64,000 nucleotides of DNA, from positions 159,940 through 223,939 of the forward strand of contig JAPKYK010000001.1 in the NCBI GenBank assembly GCA_026394395.1. Reading direction: 5' to 3'. The position numbers and the translations under genes were made by a program. The stretch comes from Methanomassiliicoccales archaeon (GTDB lineage: Archaea > Thermoplasmatota > Thermoplasmata > Methanomassiliicoccales > UBA472). The notes under the pieces were generated by a model. That model ran no database searches. It saw only the letters and a program-made list of their open reading frames with translations, and was not told the DNA's origin. Of the stretch, positions 41,745 to 50,413 are shown one piece after another (position 1 is the first letter of the stretch; every line of letters begins with the position of its first letter).

Positions 41745-42707
41745 ATGGCCCGCCTGAGCAAAGTCGGGGAGAAGGCGATTGTGCGTTCCATAGCCTCCAT
41801 GCTCCACACCTCGGCCAGGCTCGGTCCGGGGGACGACGCCGCGGCAGTGGAGATCGGCGACCGCTATCTGGTCGTCAGCACGGACCTGCTGTGGGAGGGC
41901 ACGCACTTCCATCCGAACATGACCTGGCGGCAGAAGGGCTGGATGGCCGCGGCCGTCAACCTCAGCGACATCGCAGCCATGGGGGCGCAGCCTTTGGGCT
42001 TGCTACTGGCCATGGGGTTACCAGCCGACCTGGATGAAATGAACGTCAAGGAGATGGTCCAGGGGGCGGCGGACTGCTGCGACCAGTTCGGAACCGACTA
42101 TCTGGGCGGGGACACCAAGGAATGTTCGGAACTGGTCCTCACTGGCACCTCACTGGGGCTGGTGCCCAAGGACGGTCTGCTGGCTCGGAAAGGCGCCAGG
42201 CTCGGGGACCTGCTGCTGATGACCGGCACCGCCGGAATGGCCTCCGCCGGACTGCTAGCCTTAGAGAAAGGGTTGGAAGCGCCGAAGGCCGTCAAGGCGC
42301 TATTCGAACCTCTCCCGTGCATCAAGGAGGGAACCCTGCTATCGTCCAGCGGTGCCGTCACCTCCTGCACGGACACTTCCGACGGGATATCCACCTCGTT
42401 GCGCGAGCTGGCCGACGCGAGCGGCGTCGTCTTCGAGGTGGACGTCGAAGCTTTGCCGATCGACCCAGAGGTGCGAAATGTGGCGCAAGCGTGTTCGGAA
42501 GACGCCGAGACCATAGCGCTGCACGGGGGCGGGGACTATCAGTTGCTCTTCACGGTACGACCAGATGGTCTAGCGATCATCAAGGACCTGCTCGGAGGCG
42601 AGGTCACGGTCATCGGACGCTGCCTGGAAGGAAAGGTCAATACGCTTAAGCGCGGTCCTTCCAATATCATTCTGGAGCCTCGTGGGTATGAGCACTTCCG
42701 GCGCTGA
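41745..42707 (+). CDS. thiL: Thiamine-monophosphate kinase
   Basis: The 320-residue ThiL/PurM-fold kinase shows LGPGDDAAAVEIG, VVSTDLLWEGTHF, AAVNLSDIAAMGAQPLG, LGGDTKECSELVLTGTSLG, TCTDTSDGISTSLREL and LHGGGDYQLLFTV. It phosphorylates thiamine monophosphate to the diphosphate. Length is normal. Its end overlaps the AmrS-like gene by 20 bases. Confidence 0.93.
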   Translation: MARLSKVGEKAIVRSIASMLHTSARLGPGDDAAAVEIGDRYLVVSTDLLWEGTHFHPNMTWRQKGWMAAAVNLSDIAAMGAQPLGLLLAMGLPADLDEMNVKEMVQGAADCCDQFGTDYLGGDTKECSELVLTGTSLGLVPKDGLLARKGARLGDLLLMTGTAGMASAGLLALEKGLEAPKAVKALFEPLPCIKEGTLLSSSGAVTSCTDTSDGISTSLRELADASGVVFEVDVEALPIDPEVRNVAQACSEDAETIALHGGGDYQLLFTVRPDGLAIIKDLLGGEVTVIGRCLEGKVNTLKRGPSNIILEPRGYEHFRR

Positions 42708-43710
42708 ACCGAAGGAAGCGTTGTTCTGGGACAGGGAGGGCGAGGTCATCCGTTGCCGCCTGTGCCCACATTCCTGTCTCGTCTCCAATGGCAAGAAGGG
42801 CATATGCCGGGTGCGGGAGAACCGGGGCGGGAAGCTGTACGCCCTCAGCTACGGCCAGGTGTCCTCCATGCATCTTGACCCTCTCGAAAAGAAACCCCTT
42901 TTCCACTTCAAGCCGGGAAAGCCGGTCCTTTCGTTCGGAGGCATCAGCTGCAACCTGCGCTGCCAGCACTGCCAGAACTTCACCATCGCCCAGGTGGGCT
43001 TGGACGAGCTGTCACTGCATTTCGTCCCGCCCAAGGACATACCCCGACTGTGCCGCCAGCACGACTCCGAGGGCGTGGCCTGGACCTACAACGAGCCGAC
43101 CATCTGGCACGAGTACGTTATGGATGCCAGCCGGCTGTGCAAAGAGGAAGGTCTGTTCACCGTCTCGGTGACCAACGGCTACATCCAGGAGGAGCCGCTG
43201 CGCTCACTAAAAGGGCTCATCGACGCCATGAACATCGACGTGAAGGGGTTCACCGAGACGTTCTACCATAGCGTCTGCCAGGGCCAGCTCGCGCCGGTGC
43301 TCAAAGCATGCGAGACGGCCAAGGAGATGGGCGTCCACGTGGAGCTGACCTATCTCATCATACCCACCAAGAACGACCGCCAGGAGGAGATCGAGGGGTT
43401 CTGTCAATGGGTGCGGGATAGCATGGGGGTGGAAACCCCGGTGCACTTCTCCCGCTTCCATCCCGATTACAAGTTGGGCGATCTGCCCCACACCCCATGC
43501 TCCACCATGGAGATGGCCTTGAACGCGGGGAAGGCCAAAGGGCTGGAGTACGTCTATGTCGGGAACATGACCTCGGAGAAGGGGGAGAACACCTACTGCC
43601 CCGGCTGCGGTTCGTTGCTGATAAAAAGGACCGGCTTCGAGGCCAAGGCGGTGGGCGTCAAGAACGGTCTCTGCGAAAAATGCAGGCGCAGGACGGATAT
43701 CATTTGGTAA
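42688..43710 (+). CDS. amrS: AmmeMemoRadiSam-type radical SAM enzyme (AmrS)
   Basis: The 340-residue protein has an N-terminal Cys region (CRLCPHSCLVSNGKKGICRVREN), the radical SAM triad GGISCNLRCQHCQNF, VTNGYIQEEPL, MNIDVKGFTETFY and a late zinc-ribbon-like CPGCGSLL...CEKC. This matches AmrS of the AmmeMemoRadiSam system, related to pyruvate formate-lyase activases. The partners AmmeMemo and AMMECR1 are not seen nearby. ATG 42688 is used; GTG 42682 is the alternative. The substrate is not known. Confidence 0.9.
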   Translation: MSTSGAEPKEALFWDREGEVIRCRLCPHSCLVSNGKKGICRVRENRGGKLYALSYGQVSSMHLDPLEKKPLFHFKPGKPVLSFGGISCNLRCQHCQNFTIAQVGLDELSLHFVPPKDIPRLCRQHDSEGVAWTYNEPTIWHEYVMDASRLCKEEGLFTVSVTNGYIQEEPLRSLKGLIDAMNIDVKGFTETFYHSVCQGQLAPVLKACETAKEMGVHVELTYLIIPTKNDRQEEIEGFCQWVRDSMGVETPVHFSRFHPDYKLGDLPHTPCSTMEMALNAGKAKGLEYVYVGNMTSEKGENTYCPGCGSLLIKRTGFEAKAVGVKNGLCEKCRRRTDIIW

Positions 43711-43712
43711 GG

Positions 43713-44594
43713 TCAGGCGCCCATGGCGTAGAGCAGGAGGTTCCCCACCAGCAGCGAGAACAGGATGGCCAGGGTCAGCGGGATCAGGAAAGGCACCTTA
43801 GGGGTGACCCACGGCCGCACCACTCCAGCGGCGCGCAGCGATTCCCAATCCCCCTCGTCGTCGCCTCGGGGGAACAGCACGGAGTGCGACTGCCCGTCCA
43901 CCACCTTCTCCATGGGCCACACGTGCTTCTTTTTGGCCTCCTCCAGGTCCATGCGCACCCCGAAGAGCATCAGGGGGAAGCGCAGGTCCCTACGCAGCAG
44001 GTTGACCAGTAGCATGGCGATGGGCACCAGCAGCGTAAGTATGGCGCCGTTGAACAGGACCAACAGGGGGAACGGCAATATCTCGAGCATGGCCGGGTCG
44101 TTCAAGGCCAGCAACGGCAGTCCCTCCAGGGTCGGATAGAGGGGAAAGCACAGGGACAAGGCGATCAAGCACTTGGCGTCCGCCCCCCCTTTGATGACGT
44201 CCAGCTGATAGAGTATGAAGAAGAAGATGATGAGCAGCGGGACGGTCACCAGGGTCCAGTAGTGCTCGCCGTTGAAATGTTCCAGACTGAGGTAGGCGTA
44301 AGCGACGATCGTCAGCATGTACAATATCAGCGGGAGCGGGTGGAATCCGTCCTCGAACATCCCCGGCCTATCCCGCAGCAGGTCCACGAACACCAGGGCC
44401 ATCAGGACCAGGCAGACCAAATAAACCCAGCTCACCCCGTCCGTCCACAGCTGGAGGCCCAGCAGGAGCGCCCCTCCCAACCCCAGGATGTACCAGTGGG
44501 CATCGGAGGCGGTGCGGGTGCGCCAGTCGGACACCGCCGCCACCGCCATGACCGCCATAGCCAAACCGAGGCTGGCCCAGGTGAGCTCCTCCAT
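43713..44594 (-). CDS. A24-family prepilin/archaellin peptidase
   Basis: The 293-residue membrane protein has the two catalytic Asp of the GxGD family: AAVSDWRTR (D23) and VIKGGADAKCLIAL. About eight hydrophobic segments flank a 60-residue soluble loop with EEAKKKHVWPMEKV. It should cleave class III signal peptides of pilins or archaellins. No pilus genes are adjacent. It is larger than PibD/FlaK because of the loop and an extra C-terminal helix. Confidence 0.88.
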   Translation of the reverse strand: MEELTWASLGLAMAVMAVAAVSDWRTRTASDAHWYILGLGGALLLGLQLWTDGVSWVYLVCLVLMALVFVDLLRDRPGMFEDGFHPLPLILYMLTIVAYAYLSLEHFNGEHYWTLVTVPLLIIFFFILYQLDVIKGGADAKCLIALSLCFPLYPTLEGLPLLALNDPAMLEILPFPLLVLFNGAILTLLVPIAMLLVNLLRRDLRFPLMLFGVRMDLEEAKKKHVWPMEKVVDGQSHSVLFPRGDDEGDWESLRAAGVVRPWVTPKVPFLIPLTLAILFSLLVGNLLLYAMGA

Positions 44595-44682
44595 ACCACC
44601 GCCATGGACGAATGACGATTAATGGTTTACCACCGGGACCAGGGCGGAAATCCTTATAATATGTCGAACGTTGTCGCCGTTC

Positions 44683-46239
44683 GTGGACGGAACCTTGGAG
44701 CTGAAAGGGAAGACCGTTGGCCGCGTCGCGCTGCTGCTCATCGGCGTCATGCTCTTAGTGGCAATGCTGCCCCCCTCCTCGGCCGCCCCGGTGAACCTGT
44801 TCGCCGTGGATGACACCTACAAGAAGGTCACCGCCGGAAGCTCCGTCACCTTCGAGTGGGTGCTCTACAACAACGACAGCGTCCCCTACGTCATAATGCC
44901 CACCTCGGTCCCCGAGAGCTACACCGACGTGGCGGTGGATTTCGATCAGAACCACATCACCCTGTACCCCGGGGGGTCCAAGTCCCTCAACATGACCGTC
45001 ACGCCGGCCGCGGAGATGTCCTCGGCTGTGCTGACCTTCGAAGTACAGTTCAACGTCACCCAGCTGAACGCGCCAAACAACACCTACATCGTCAACGGCA
45101 CGGTCCAGGTCGAGATCATCCCCATCTTCGGCACCATGGGCGAGGACAACAAGATCCTCGGCATCTGGGATAACGACCTCCCCTACCCCTTGGACGGGAA
45201 CATAGGCGCGTTCGTGGTCAGCGTGGGCATCTGGGCCGGCATCGCCCTGTTCGTCATCCTCATCGCCAACCCTCTCCTGCACCATGTGACTTCCAAGACG
45301 CAGACGGAGCTGGACGACATCATACTCAAGATCATCCGCGGGCCGGTCATGCTGGTCATGGTGCTCTACGGAGCGGTCAGCTCCCTGGAGATCTTGAACC
45401 TGAACCGGGAGCTCATCGCCCAGCTGGAGCTCATGTACCGCATGGCCTTCGTCCTGGTCATGGCCTGGCTGGTATACAAGATCTTTGACGGGGTCATCAT
45501 CTATTACGGGCACAAGCTGGCCGCGAAGACCGACTCCGAGGTGGACGACATCCTGGTGCCCATACTGGAAAAGCTGGGCATAATCGTCATCCCCGTCGTG
45601 GCCTTCGGCGTGATACTCAGCCTCTTCGGCTACGACCTAACGATAATACTGGCCGGGCTGGGGTTCATGGGCATAGTCATCGGTTACGCGGCCCAGGCCA
45701 CCCTGGCCAATTTCTTTGCTGGTTTGCAGATGATGTTCGACCGTCCCTTCAAGATCGGGGACCTGCTGCGCCTGGACAACGGCGACATCTGCGCGGTCCG
45801 CAACATCGGCATGCGCTCGACCACCCTCTACAACACCTTCACCAACGAACTGGCGATCGTCCCCAACAACGACATCGCTAACAAGAAGATCGTGAACATG
45901 GTGCAGCCTGACCGCTTGCTCAAGATCGCCGTCAGCGTAGGCGTGGCCTACGGCAGCGACGTGGAGCTGGTCAAGAAGCTGATGCTGGAGGCGGCCATGG
46001 CCCTGCCGGAGGTGCTCAAGGACCCGGAGCACCCCACGGTGGTGCGCTTCCTGGACTTCGCCGACTCCTCCCTGGAATTCACCGCCTATATCTGGATAAA
46101 CGACCTGGGCAAGCAGTTCAAGGTGGGCTCGGACTACCGCAGCGAACTGCTCCGCCGGTTCAGCGAGCACAAAATCAATATTCCATTCCCCCAGACGGTG
46201 GTCTGGTTGAAGGACATGGAGAAGGGTCAAGGCCAGTGA
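44683..46239 (+). CDS. MscS-family mechanosensitive channel with extracellular N-terminal domain
   Basis: A signal-like segment (VALLLIGVMLLVAMLPPSSAA) leads to a 120-residue outside domain with NNDS, NMT and NNT sites and beta-sandwich character. Then come membrane helices and the MscS core: GLGFMGIVIGYAAQATLANFFAGLQMMFDRPFKIGD, FTNELAIVPNNDIANKKIVN. GTG 44683 lies about 26 bases after CTTATAATA, matching a leaderless start; TTG 44671 is the alternative. It should release solutes on osmotic downshock; the ectodomain may sense the surface layer. Confidence 0.88.
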   Translation: MDGTLELKGKTVGRVALLLIGVMLLVAMLPPSSAAPVNLFAVDDTYKKVTAGSSVTFEWVLYNNDSVPYVIMPTSVPESYTDVAVDFDQNHITLYPGGSKSLNMTVTPAAEMSSAVLTFEVQFNVTQLNAPNNTYIVNGTVQVEIIPIFGTMGEDNKILGIWDNDLPYPLDGNIGAFVVSVGIWAGIALFVILIANPLLHHVTSKTQTELDDIILKIIRGPVMLVMVLYGAVSSLEILNLNRELIAQLELMYRMAFVLVMAWLVYKIFDGVIIYYGHKLAAKTDSEVDDILVPILEKLGIIVIPVVAFGVILSLFGYDLTIILAGLGFMGIVIGYAAQATLANFFAGLQMMFDRPFKIGDLLRLDNGDICAVRNIGMRSTTLYNTFTNELAIVPNNDIANKKIVNMVQPDRLLKIAVSVGVAYGSDVELVKKLMLEAAMALPEVLKDPEHPTVVRFLDFADSSLEFTAYIWINDLGKQFKVGSDYRSELLRRFSEHKINIPFPQTVVWLKDMEKGQGQ

Positions 46240-46296
46240 GCCCAGCAAAAACCTAATGCCCGTGCAACGCCTATTCTTCTACAGGGGGAGTACGAC

Positions 46297-46803
46297 ATGG
46301 AGGTAAAAGCCGCGGTCAAGGCCCGCAGGAGCATTCGGAAGTTCAAGCGCAAGGAACTGTCGAACGATGTGTTGGACCATCTTTTGGAAATGGCCCGGGC
46401 GGCCCCGTCCGGGGCCAACCGCCAGGCATGGGAGCTGGTGGTGATCACCAACCGCCCTCGCCTCAAGGGGCTCGTGCCCATCTGCAAGGAGCAGGCCTTC
46501 ATCGCCGATTGCGCCGCCTTCATAATTGGCGTGGACGACCCGCAACAGAAATGGGCCAAGGTGGACCTGGCCATTGCGCTCGACCATTTCAGCCTAGCGG
46601 CGGTGGAGGAAGGGATGGGCACCTGCTGGATCGGCGCGTACGACCCGGTGAAGATGGCCGAGTACGTGGGCCTTCCCGCCAATCGCACGGTGACCGTCTG
46701 CATGGCCCTGGGCTTCCCCGACGAATCTCCGGCGGCCCGCAGCCGCAAGAAGGCCGAGGACCTGATCAACTGGGACCGTTACGGTGTGCGCGAACGCCCA
46801 TGA
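46297..46803 (+). CDS. Nitroreductase-family flavoprotein
   Basis: The 168-residue protein has the FMN-binding pattern AVKARRSIRKFKRKELS, EMARAAPSGANRQAWELVVI and AVEEGMGTCWIGAYDPVKMAEYVGLP, ending VCMALGFPDE. It should form a dimer and reduce small molecules with NAD(P)H. The next gene starts inside its stop codon (ATGA), so the repair fusion is co-translated. Confidence 0.9.
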   Translation: MEVKAAVKARRSIRKFKRKELSNDVLDHLLEMARAAPSGANRQAWELVVITNRPRLKGLVPICKEQAFIADCAAFIIGVDDPQQKWAKVDLAIALDHFSLAAVEEGMGTCWIGAYDPVKMAEYVGLPANRTVTVCMALGFPDESPAARSRKKAEDLINWDRYGVRERP

Positions 46804-47750
46804 CCTTCGACCGAGACTTCCACCTGCAGGACCACGACCTGTACCTGCGGACGTTCGAGTTGGCGGCGCAGATACCCGAGGGAAGGGTTAGCACCTACGG
46901 AGCCATCGCCCGGGCCTTGGGCGACCTGGTGGCGTCCCGTGCGGTGGGCCAGATAATGTCCGCGGACCGCGTCCGTCCGTTCCCGGTGCCCTGTCATCGG
47001 GTGATCTATTCCGATGGGCGCACCGGCTGGTACACCGGGGCGGGAAAGGGTGAGGCCAGGAAGCAGGAGCTGCTGCGCGCCGAGGGTGTACCATCGGCCA
47101 ACGGCAAGGTCCTGAACTTCGACAAAGTACTGTTCGAGGAATTCAAAGGCGACCGCTTACTGGAAAGGATGGCCCAGGCCCAGATCGAACTGGCCAAACT
47201 TATCGTCCAGGAGGGTGACGCCATCGCCTTCGGGCGCATCGCCGGTCTGGACGTGGCCTACGATGGCGACCGGGCCTACGCGGCCATGGTAGTGGTGGAC
47301 CGCCGCGGAAAGGTCTTAGAGACGAGGGACGCCGAATGCCTGGTGAACTTCCCTTACGTGCCCGGATATCTGGGGTTCCGGGAGATGCTTCCTTACTCCA
47401 AGCTGCTGGACGGCGGCAGGGAGGACACCCTTTACCTGATCGACGGCCATGGACGGGCCCACCCGCGCCGGGCCGGCATCGCCTCCCAGTTCGGATTGGT
47501 GCACGGCGTGGCCTCGGCCGGAGTGGCCAAGAGCGTGCTCACCGGGCGGATGGAGCAGGGGTCCCTTTCGTTGGGCGGGGAGGAGGTGGGGCGGGTGGTC
47601 AAGAACGCCCGGGGCAAGGCCAGGTTCCTCTCCGTCGGGCACAAGGTGGAGCTGGGGTCCCTGGCCCGACTTTACCTTTCGCTGCCGGTCGACCCCCTGG
47701 ACCTGGCCCACGAGAGGTGCACCGAGAGCAGGCGCGGTGGGAAGGCATGA
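46800..47750 (+). CDS. Alkyltransferase-like / endonuclease V fusion protein
   Basis: Residues 10-100 form an O6-alkylguanine-DNA alkyltransferase-type DNA-binding domain (IPEGRVSTYGAIARALG, RAVGQIM, PVPCHRVIYSDGRTGWY), with the acceptor Cys at 65. Residues 112-310 are endonuclease V: GRIAGLDVAYDGD (D151), GYLGFREMLPY (E195), LYLIDGHGRAHPRRAGIAS (D215, H221) and GVAKSVLTG. EndoV cuts near deaminated bases such as hypoxanthine. A like-ordered fusion is known from Ferroplasma acidarmanus. The short alkyltransferase part lacks the usual N-terminal domain. Confidence 0.92.
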   Translation: MTFDRDFHLQDHDLYLRTFELAAQIPEGRVSTYGAIARALGDLVASRAVGQIMSADRVRPFPVPCHRVIYSDGRTGWYTGAGKGEARKQELLRAEGVPSANGKVLNFDKVLFEEFKGDRLLERMAQAQIELAKLIVQEGDAIAFGRIAGLDVAYDGDRAYAAMVVVDRRGKVLETRDAECLVNFPYVPGYLGFREMLPYSKLLDGGREDTLYLIDGHGRAHPRRAGIASQFGLVHGVASAGVAKSVLTGRMEQGSLSLGGEEVGRVVKNARGKARFLSVGHKVELGSLARLYLSLPVDPLDLAHERCTESRRGGKA

Positions 47751-48193
47751 GCGAATACAGCTGCGTGGAGGACTGCCTGACGCCGGAAGAGAGGAAGAGA
47801 ATACTATCCCGCTTCCATTCGCTGCTATTCTGGGTGGGGGAGCTCGTTCCCGAGCTGGAGGAACTGGAAGGCCGGGAGGTGCCCTTGAAGGACGTGGTGT
47901 TCCGGTTCATCACGCAGCAGGACCCGGACGAAGGGACGGTGAGGGGGGCCAGGGAGCTGTCGGCCCTGCTGGAGCGCAAGGCCCGGGAGCTGGAGAGGGA
48001 CCTGGAGACCAAGGAGATGGAGCGCCGGACCGCGTACAGGGTCATGCACGAGGCCCTGGGCCTGCTCCGGGCGGTGGACGAGCTGCGGGACGTCAGGCAG
48101 GAGGACCGCCAGATCAGGGCCAAGGCCCTGATGGCCATGGTGAACGACGAGAAACGGTGGCTTGATTTCGTAAATAAAGCAAAGACGACCTAG
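47747..48193 (+). CDS. DUF5788-like helical protein
   Basis: The 148-residue protein is mostly helical: TPEERKRILSRFHSLLFWVGELVPELEELEGREVPLKDVVFRFI, then long charged helices and LGLLRAVDELRDVRQ. The order resembles archaeal DUF5788 proteins (a first helix, PE-x-hydrophobic, then a DVVFRF strand). Function unknown. It overlaps the AGT-EndoV stop as ATGA, completing a three-gene operon. Confidence 0.6.
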   Translation: MSEYSCVEDCLTPEERKRILSRFHSLLFWVGELVPELEELEGREVPLKDVVFRFITQQDPDEGTVRGARELSALLERKARELERDLETKEMERRTAYRVMHEALGLLRAVDELRDVRQEDRQIRAKALMAMVNDEKRWLDFVNKAKTT

Positions 48194-48236
48194 CTATCAA
48201 AGCGCGTTTCATTTTAAAATAAACGAGCCTTTTCGG

Positions 48237-48307
48237 AATATATTAATAATATTTTACTATTAACTATGAATTAGATACGAAATCTGAGAATTTCGCAGGA
48301 CAAGGAG
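48237..48307 (+). promoter_or_regulatory. Promoter and operator candidate of the Lrp-lysine operon
   Basis: AATATATTAATAATATTTT (48237-48255) is a TATA-rich element, itself nearly palindromic. CGAAAT (48278-48283) and ATTTCG (48290-48295) form a perfect inverted repeat around 6 bases, near the expected start site. AAGGAG (48302-48307) is the ribosome-binding site for the regulator gene. The repeat could be an operator for the Lrp-type protein itself. Confidence 0.5.
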
Positions 48308-48315
48308 ACGGATTT

Positions 48316-48738
48316 ATGATAGATCACCTTGACGACAAGATCATAGAGATCCTCAAGAAGGATTCCAGGCGACCGTTCGTGGAGATAGCCAATGGGCTGG
48401 AGGTCTCGGAAGGGACCATCCGGTCCCGGGTCAAGAAGCTGTTCGAGGAGGGCGTGATACAGGCGTTCACCATCAAGACCAGCAGCAAGAACGTCAAGGC
48501 CCTGGTGGAGGTCAAGATCGACGTCAACGTGAACACCTCCGACATCGCCGACCAGATAGCCGCCTTCGAGGGCGTCTCCGAGGTCTACGAGGTCACCGGG
48601 GAGGAGGACATCGTGGCCATAATCGACGTCACCTCCTCGCCGCAGCTGAACGAGATCATCGAGCGCATCCGCCGGTTCGACAACGTGGACTCCACGCGGA
48701 CCAGGTTGATCCTCAAAGAGCACTTCGGAGCTGATTAG
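48316..48738 (+). CDS. Lrp/AsnC-family transcription regulator
   Basis: The 140-residue protein has an N-terminal HTH (LDDKIIEILKKDSRRPFVEIANGLEVSEGTIRSRVKKL) and a C-terminal RAM domain (VKALVEVKIDVNVNTSDIADQI, YEVTGEEDIVAIIDV). RAM domains bind amino acids and set octamer state. One base separates it from dapA, so it is first in the lysine operon and a likely lysine-sensing autoregulator, comparable in role to LysM of Sulfolobus. That role is inferred from position. Confidence 0.9.
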   Translation: MIDHLDDKIIEILKKDSRRPFVEIANGLEVSEGTIRSRVKKLFEEGVIQAFTIKTSSKNVKALVEVKIDVNVNTSDIADQIAAFEGVSEVYEVTGEEDIVAIIDVTSSPQLNEIIERIRRFDNVDSTRTRLILKEHFGAD

Positions 48739-48739
48739 T

Positions 48740-49612
48740 ATGTTCAAAGGATGCGCCACGGCCATAATCACCCCTTTCCGGGAGGACGGAGAGGTGGACG
48801 AGGAAGGGCTGCGGGAGCTGGTGGCCATGCAGGAAGAGGCCGGCATAGATGCCATCGTCCCATGCGGGACCACCGGTGAGTCGGCCACCCTGACCCACAA
48901 GGAGCATCTGAAGGTCATAAGCATCGTGCGGGAGGAGGCCAAGAAGGCCAAGGTCATCGCCGGGGCGGGAAGCAATGCCACCCACGAGGCCATACATCTG
49001 TCCAAGGGAGCCAAGGACCTGGGCGTGGACGGCGTGCTGCTCATATCGCCGTACTACAACAAGCCCAACCAGAAAGGCATCTTCCGCCACTATGAGGCAA
49101 TAGCCAAGGCGGTGGACATACCGATAGTGGTCTACAACGTTCCGGGGCGCACCAGCTCCAATATCACGGCGGGTACGATCAAGAAGCTGTCCGAAATACC
49201 GAACATAGTGGCAGTGAAGGAGGCCAGCGGGAACATGGCGCAGATAATGAGCATACTGGCGTCCGTGCCCAAGGAGTTCAGCGTGTTCTCCGGGGACGAC
49301 CTGCTGACCTATCCGATGATGACGTTGGGGGCACCAGGCGTGATATCCGTCACCTCCAACATCGTCCCCAAGATGATGGTGGACATGACCCACGCCGCTC
49401 TCGACGGAGATTGGAAGAAAGCGCGCGAGCTGCACTTCAAAATGCTCCCGCTGTTCACCGACCTGTTCCTGGACACCAACCCCATACCGGTCAAGACGGC
49501 GCTGAGGATGATGAAGAAGCCCTCCGGGGTCTTCCGGCTGCCCCTGTGCGACATGGAACCGCAGTTGGCCGAGGTCCTGAAGAAGACGCTGACGGACTTC
49601 AAGTTGCTGTAA
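48740..49612 (+). CDS. dapA: 4-hydroxy-tetrahydrodipicolinate synthase
   Basis: The 290-residue DapA barrel shows IIPCGTTGES-like VPCGTTGESATL, VYNVPGRTSSNI with the catalytic Tyr 132 and IVAVKEASGNM with the Schiff-base Lys 160, then VFSGDDLLTYP. It condenses pyruvate with aspartate semialdehyde. It is the first enzyme gene of the cluster; the order dapA-dapB-lysC-lysA-dapF-dapL gives nearly the whole route from aspartate to lysine. Confidence 0.95.
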   Translation: MFKGCATAIITPFREDGEVDEEGLRELVAMQEEAGIDAIVPCGTTGESATLTHKEHLKVISIVREEAKKAKVIAGAGSNATHEAIHLSKGAKDLGVDGVLLISPYYNKPNQKGIFRHYEAIAKAVDIPIVVYNVPGRTSSNITAGTIKKLSEIPNIVAVKEASGNMAQIMSILASVPKEFSVFSGDDLLTYPMMTLGAPGVISVTSNIVPKMMVDMTHAALDGDWKKARELHFKMLPLFTDLFLDTNPIPVKTALRMMKKPSGVFRLPLCDMEPQLAEVLKKTLTDFKLL

Positions 49613-49633
49613 AGGACAAGGAGGCTCATAGAC

Positions 49634-50413
49634 ATGATCGACGTGGCAGTAGCTGGAGCCACAGGCAAGCTGGGCTCCATGGTGTGCTCCCTCATCAGGG
49701 AGCAGAAGGACATGAGGCTGGTCGGCGCGGTGGTCTCCGCCGAGGGCGGGAAGGCCGGGCAGGAGCTCTACCCCGGGGTGATCGCTGTCGCTCCGGACGG
49801 GCTGGAGGAACTTTGCCGGCGCTGCAATGTGCTGGTGGACGCCACCAGCGCCGCCGCGGCCGAGCGCAACCTTCCAATCGTGGTGAGGGCCGGGGCCAAC
49901 GTCGTGGTGGGCACGACGGGGCTGTCCCCGACGTTCCTGGAAAGCTTCCGTTCCACGCTGGCCAATAGCGGGCGCTCCGCCCTGATCACCCCCAACTTCT
50001 CCATCGGCGTGAACGTCTTCTGGAAGGCCTGCCAGACGCTGGCGAGGGCCCTTCCCGACTACGAGGTGGAGATAATCGAGGTCCATCACGACAAGAAGAA
50101 GGACGCCCCCTCCGGCACCGCGGTCAAGGCCGCGCAGCTGATAGCGGCGGAGACCGGTGTGACCAGAACGGTCTGCGGCCGGGAGGGCACGGTGGGCGCC
50201 AGAGGGCGGGAGATCGGCATCCACTCCGTAAGAGCCGGGGACGTGGTGGGCGAGCACACCGTGATATTCGCCGGCAACAAGGAGAGAATAGAGCTGACGC
50301 ATCGGGCCCACTCCCGCATGGCCTTCGCCGAAGGCTGCGTGGCCGCTGTACGCTGGGTCGCCCCGCTGCGGGACGGAAAGGTGCACGGCATGGAAGAGGT
50401 GCTGGGACTTTGA
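49634..50413 (+). CDS. dapB: 4-hydroxy-tetrahydrodipicolinate reductase
   Basis: The 259-residue enzyme has the nucleotide loop VAVAGATGKLGSMV, VVGTTGLS, NFSIGVNVFW and EIIEVHHDKKKDAPSGTAVKAA with the catalytic His/Lys, then GREIGIHSVRAGDVVGEHTVIF. It reduces the DapA product with NAD(P)H. AAGGAGG lies before ATG 49634. The aspartate kinase gene starts inside its stop (TTGA). Confidence 0.95.
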   Translation: MIDVAVAGATGKLGSMVCSLIREQKDMRLVGAVVSAEGGKAGQELYPGVIAVAPDGLEELCRRCNVLVDATSAAAAERNLPIVVRAGANVVVGTTGLSPTFLESFRSTLANSGRSALITPNFSIGVNVFWKACQTLARALPDYEVEIIEVHHDKKKDAPSGTAVKAAQLIAAETGVTRTVCGREGTVGARGREIGIHSVRAGDVVGEHTVIFAGNKERIELTHRAHSRMAFAEGCVAAVRWVAPLRDGKVHGMEEVLGL

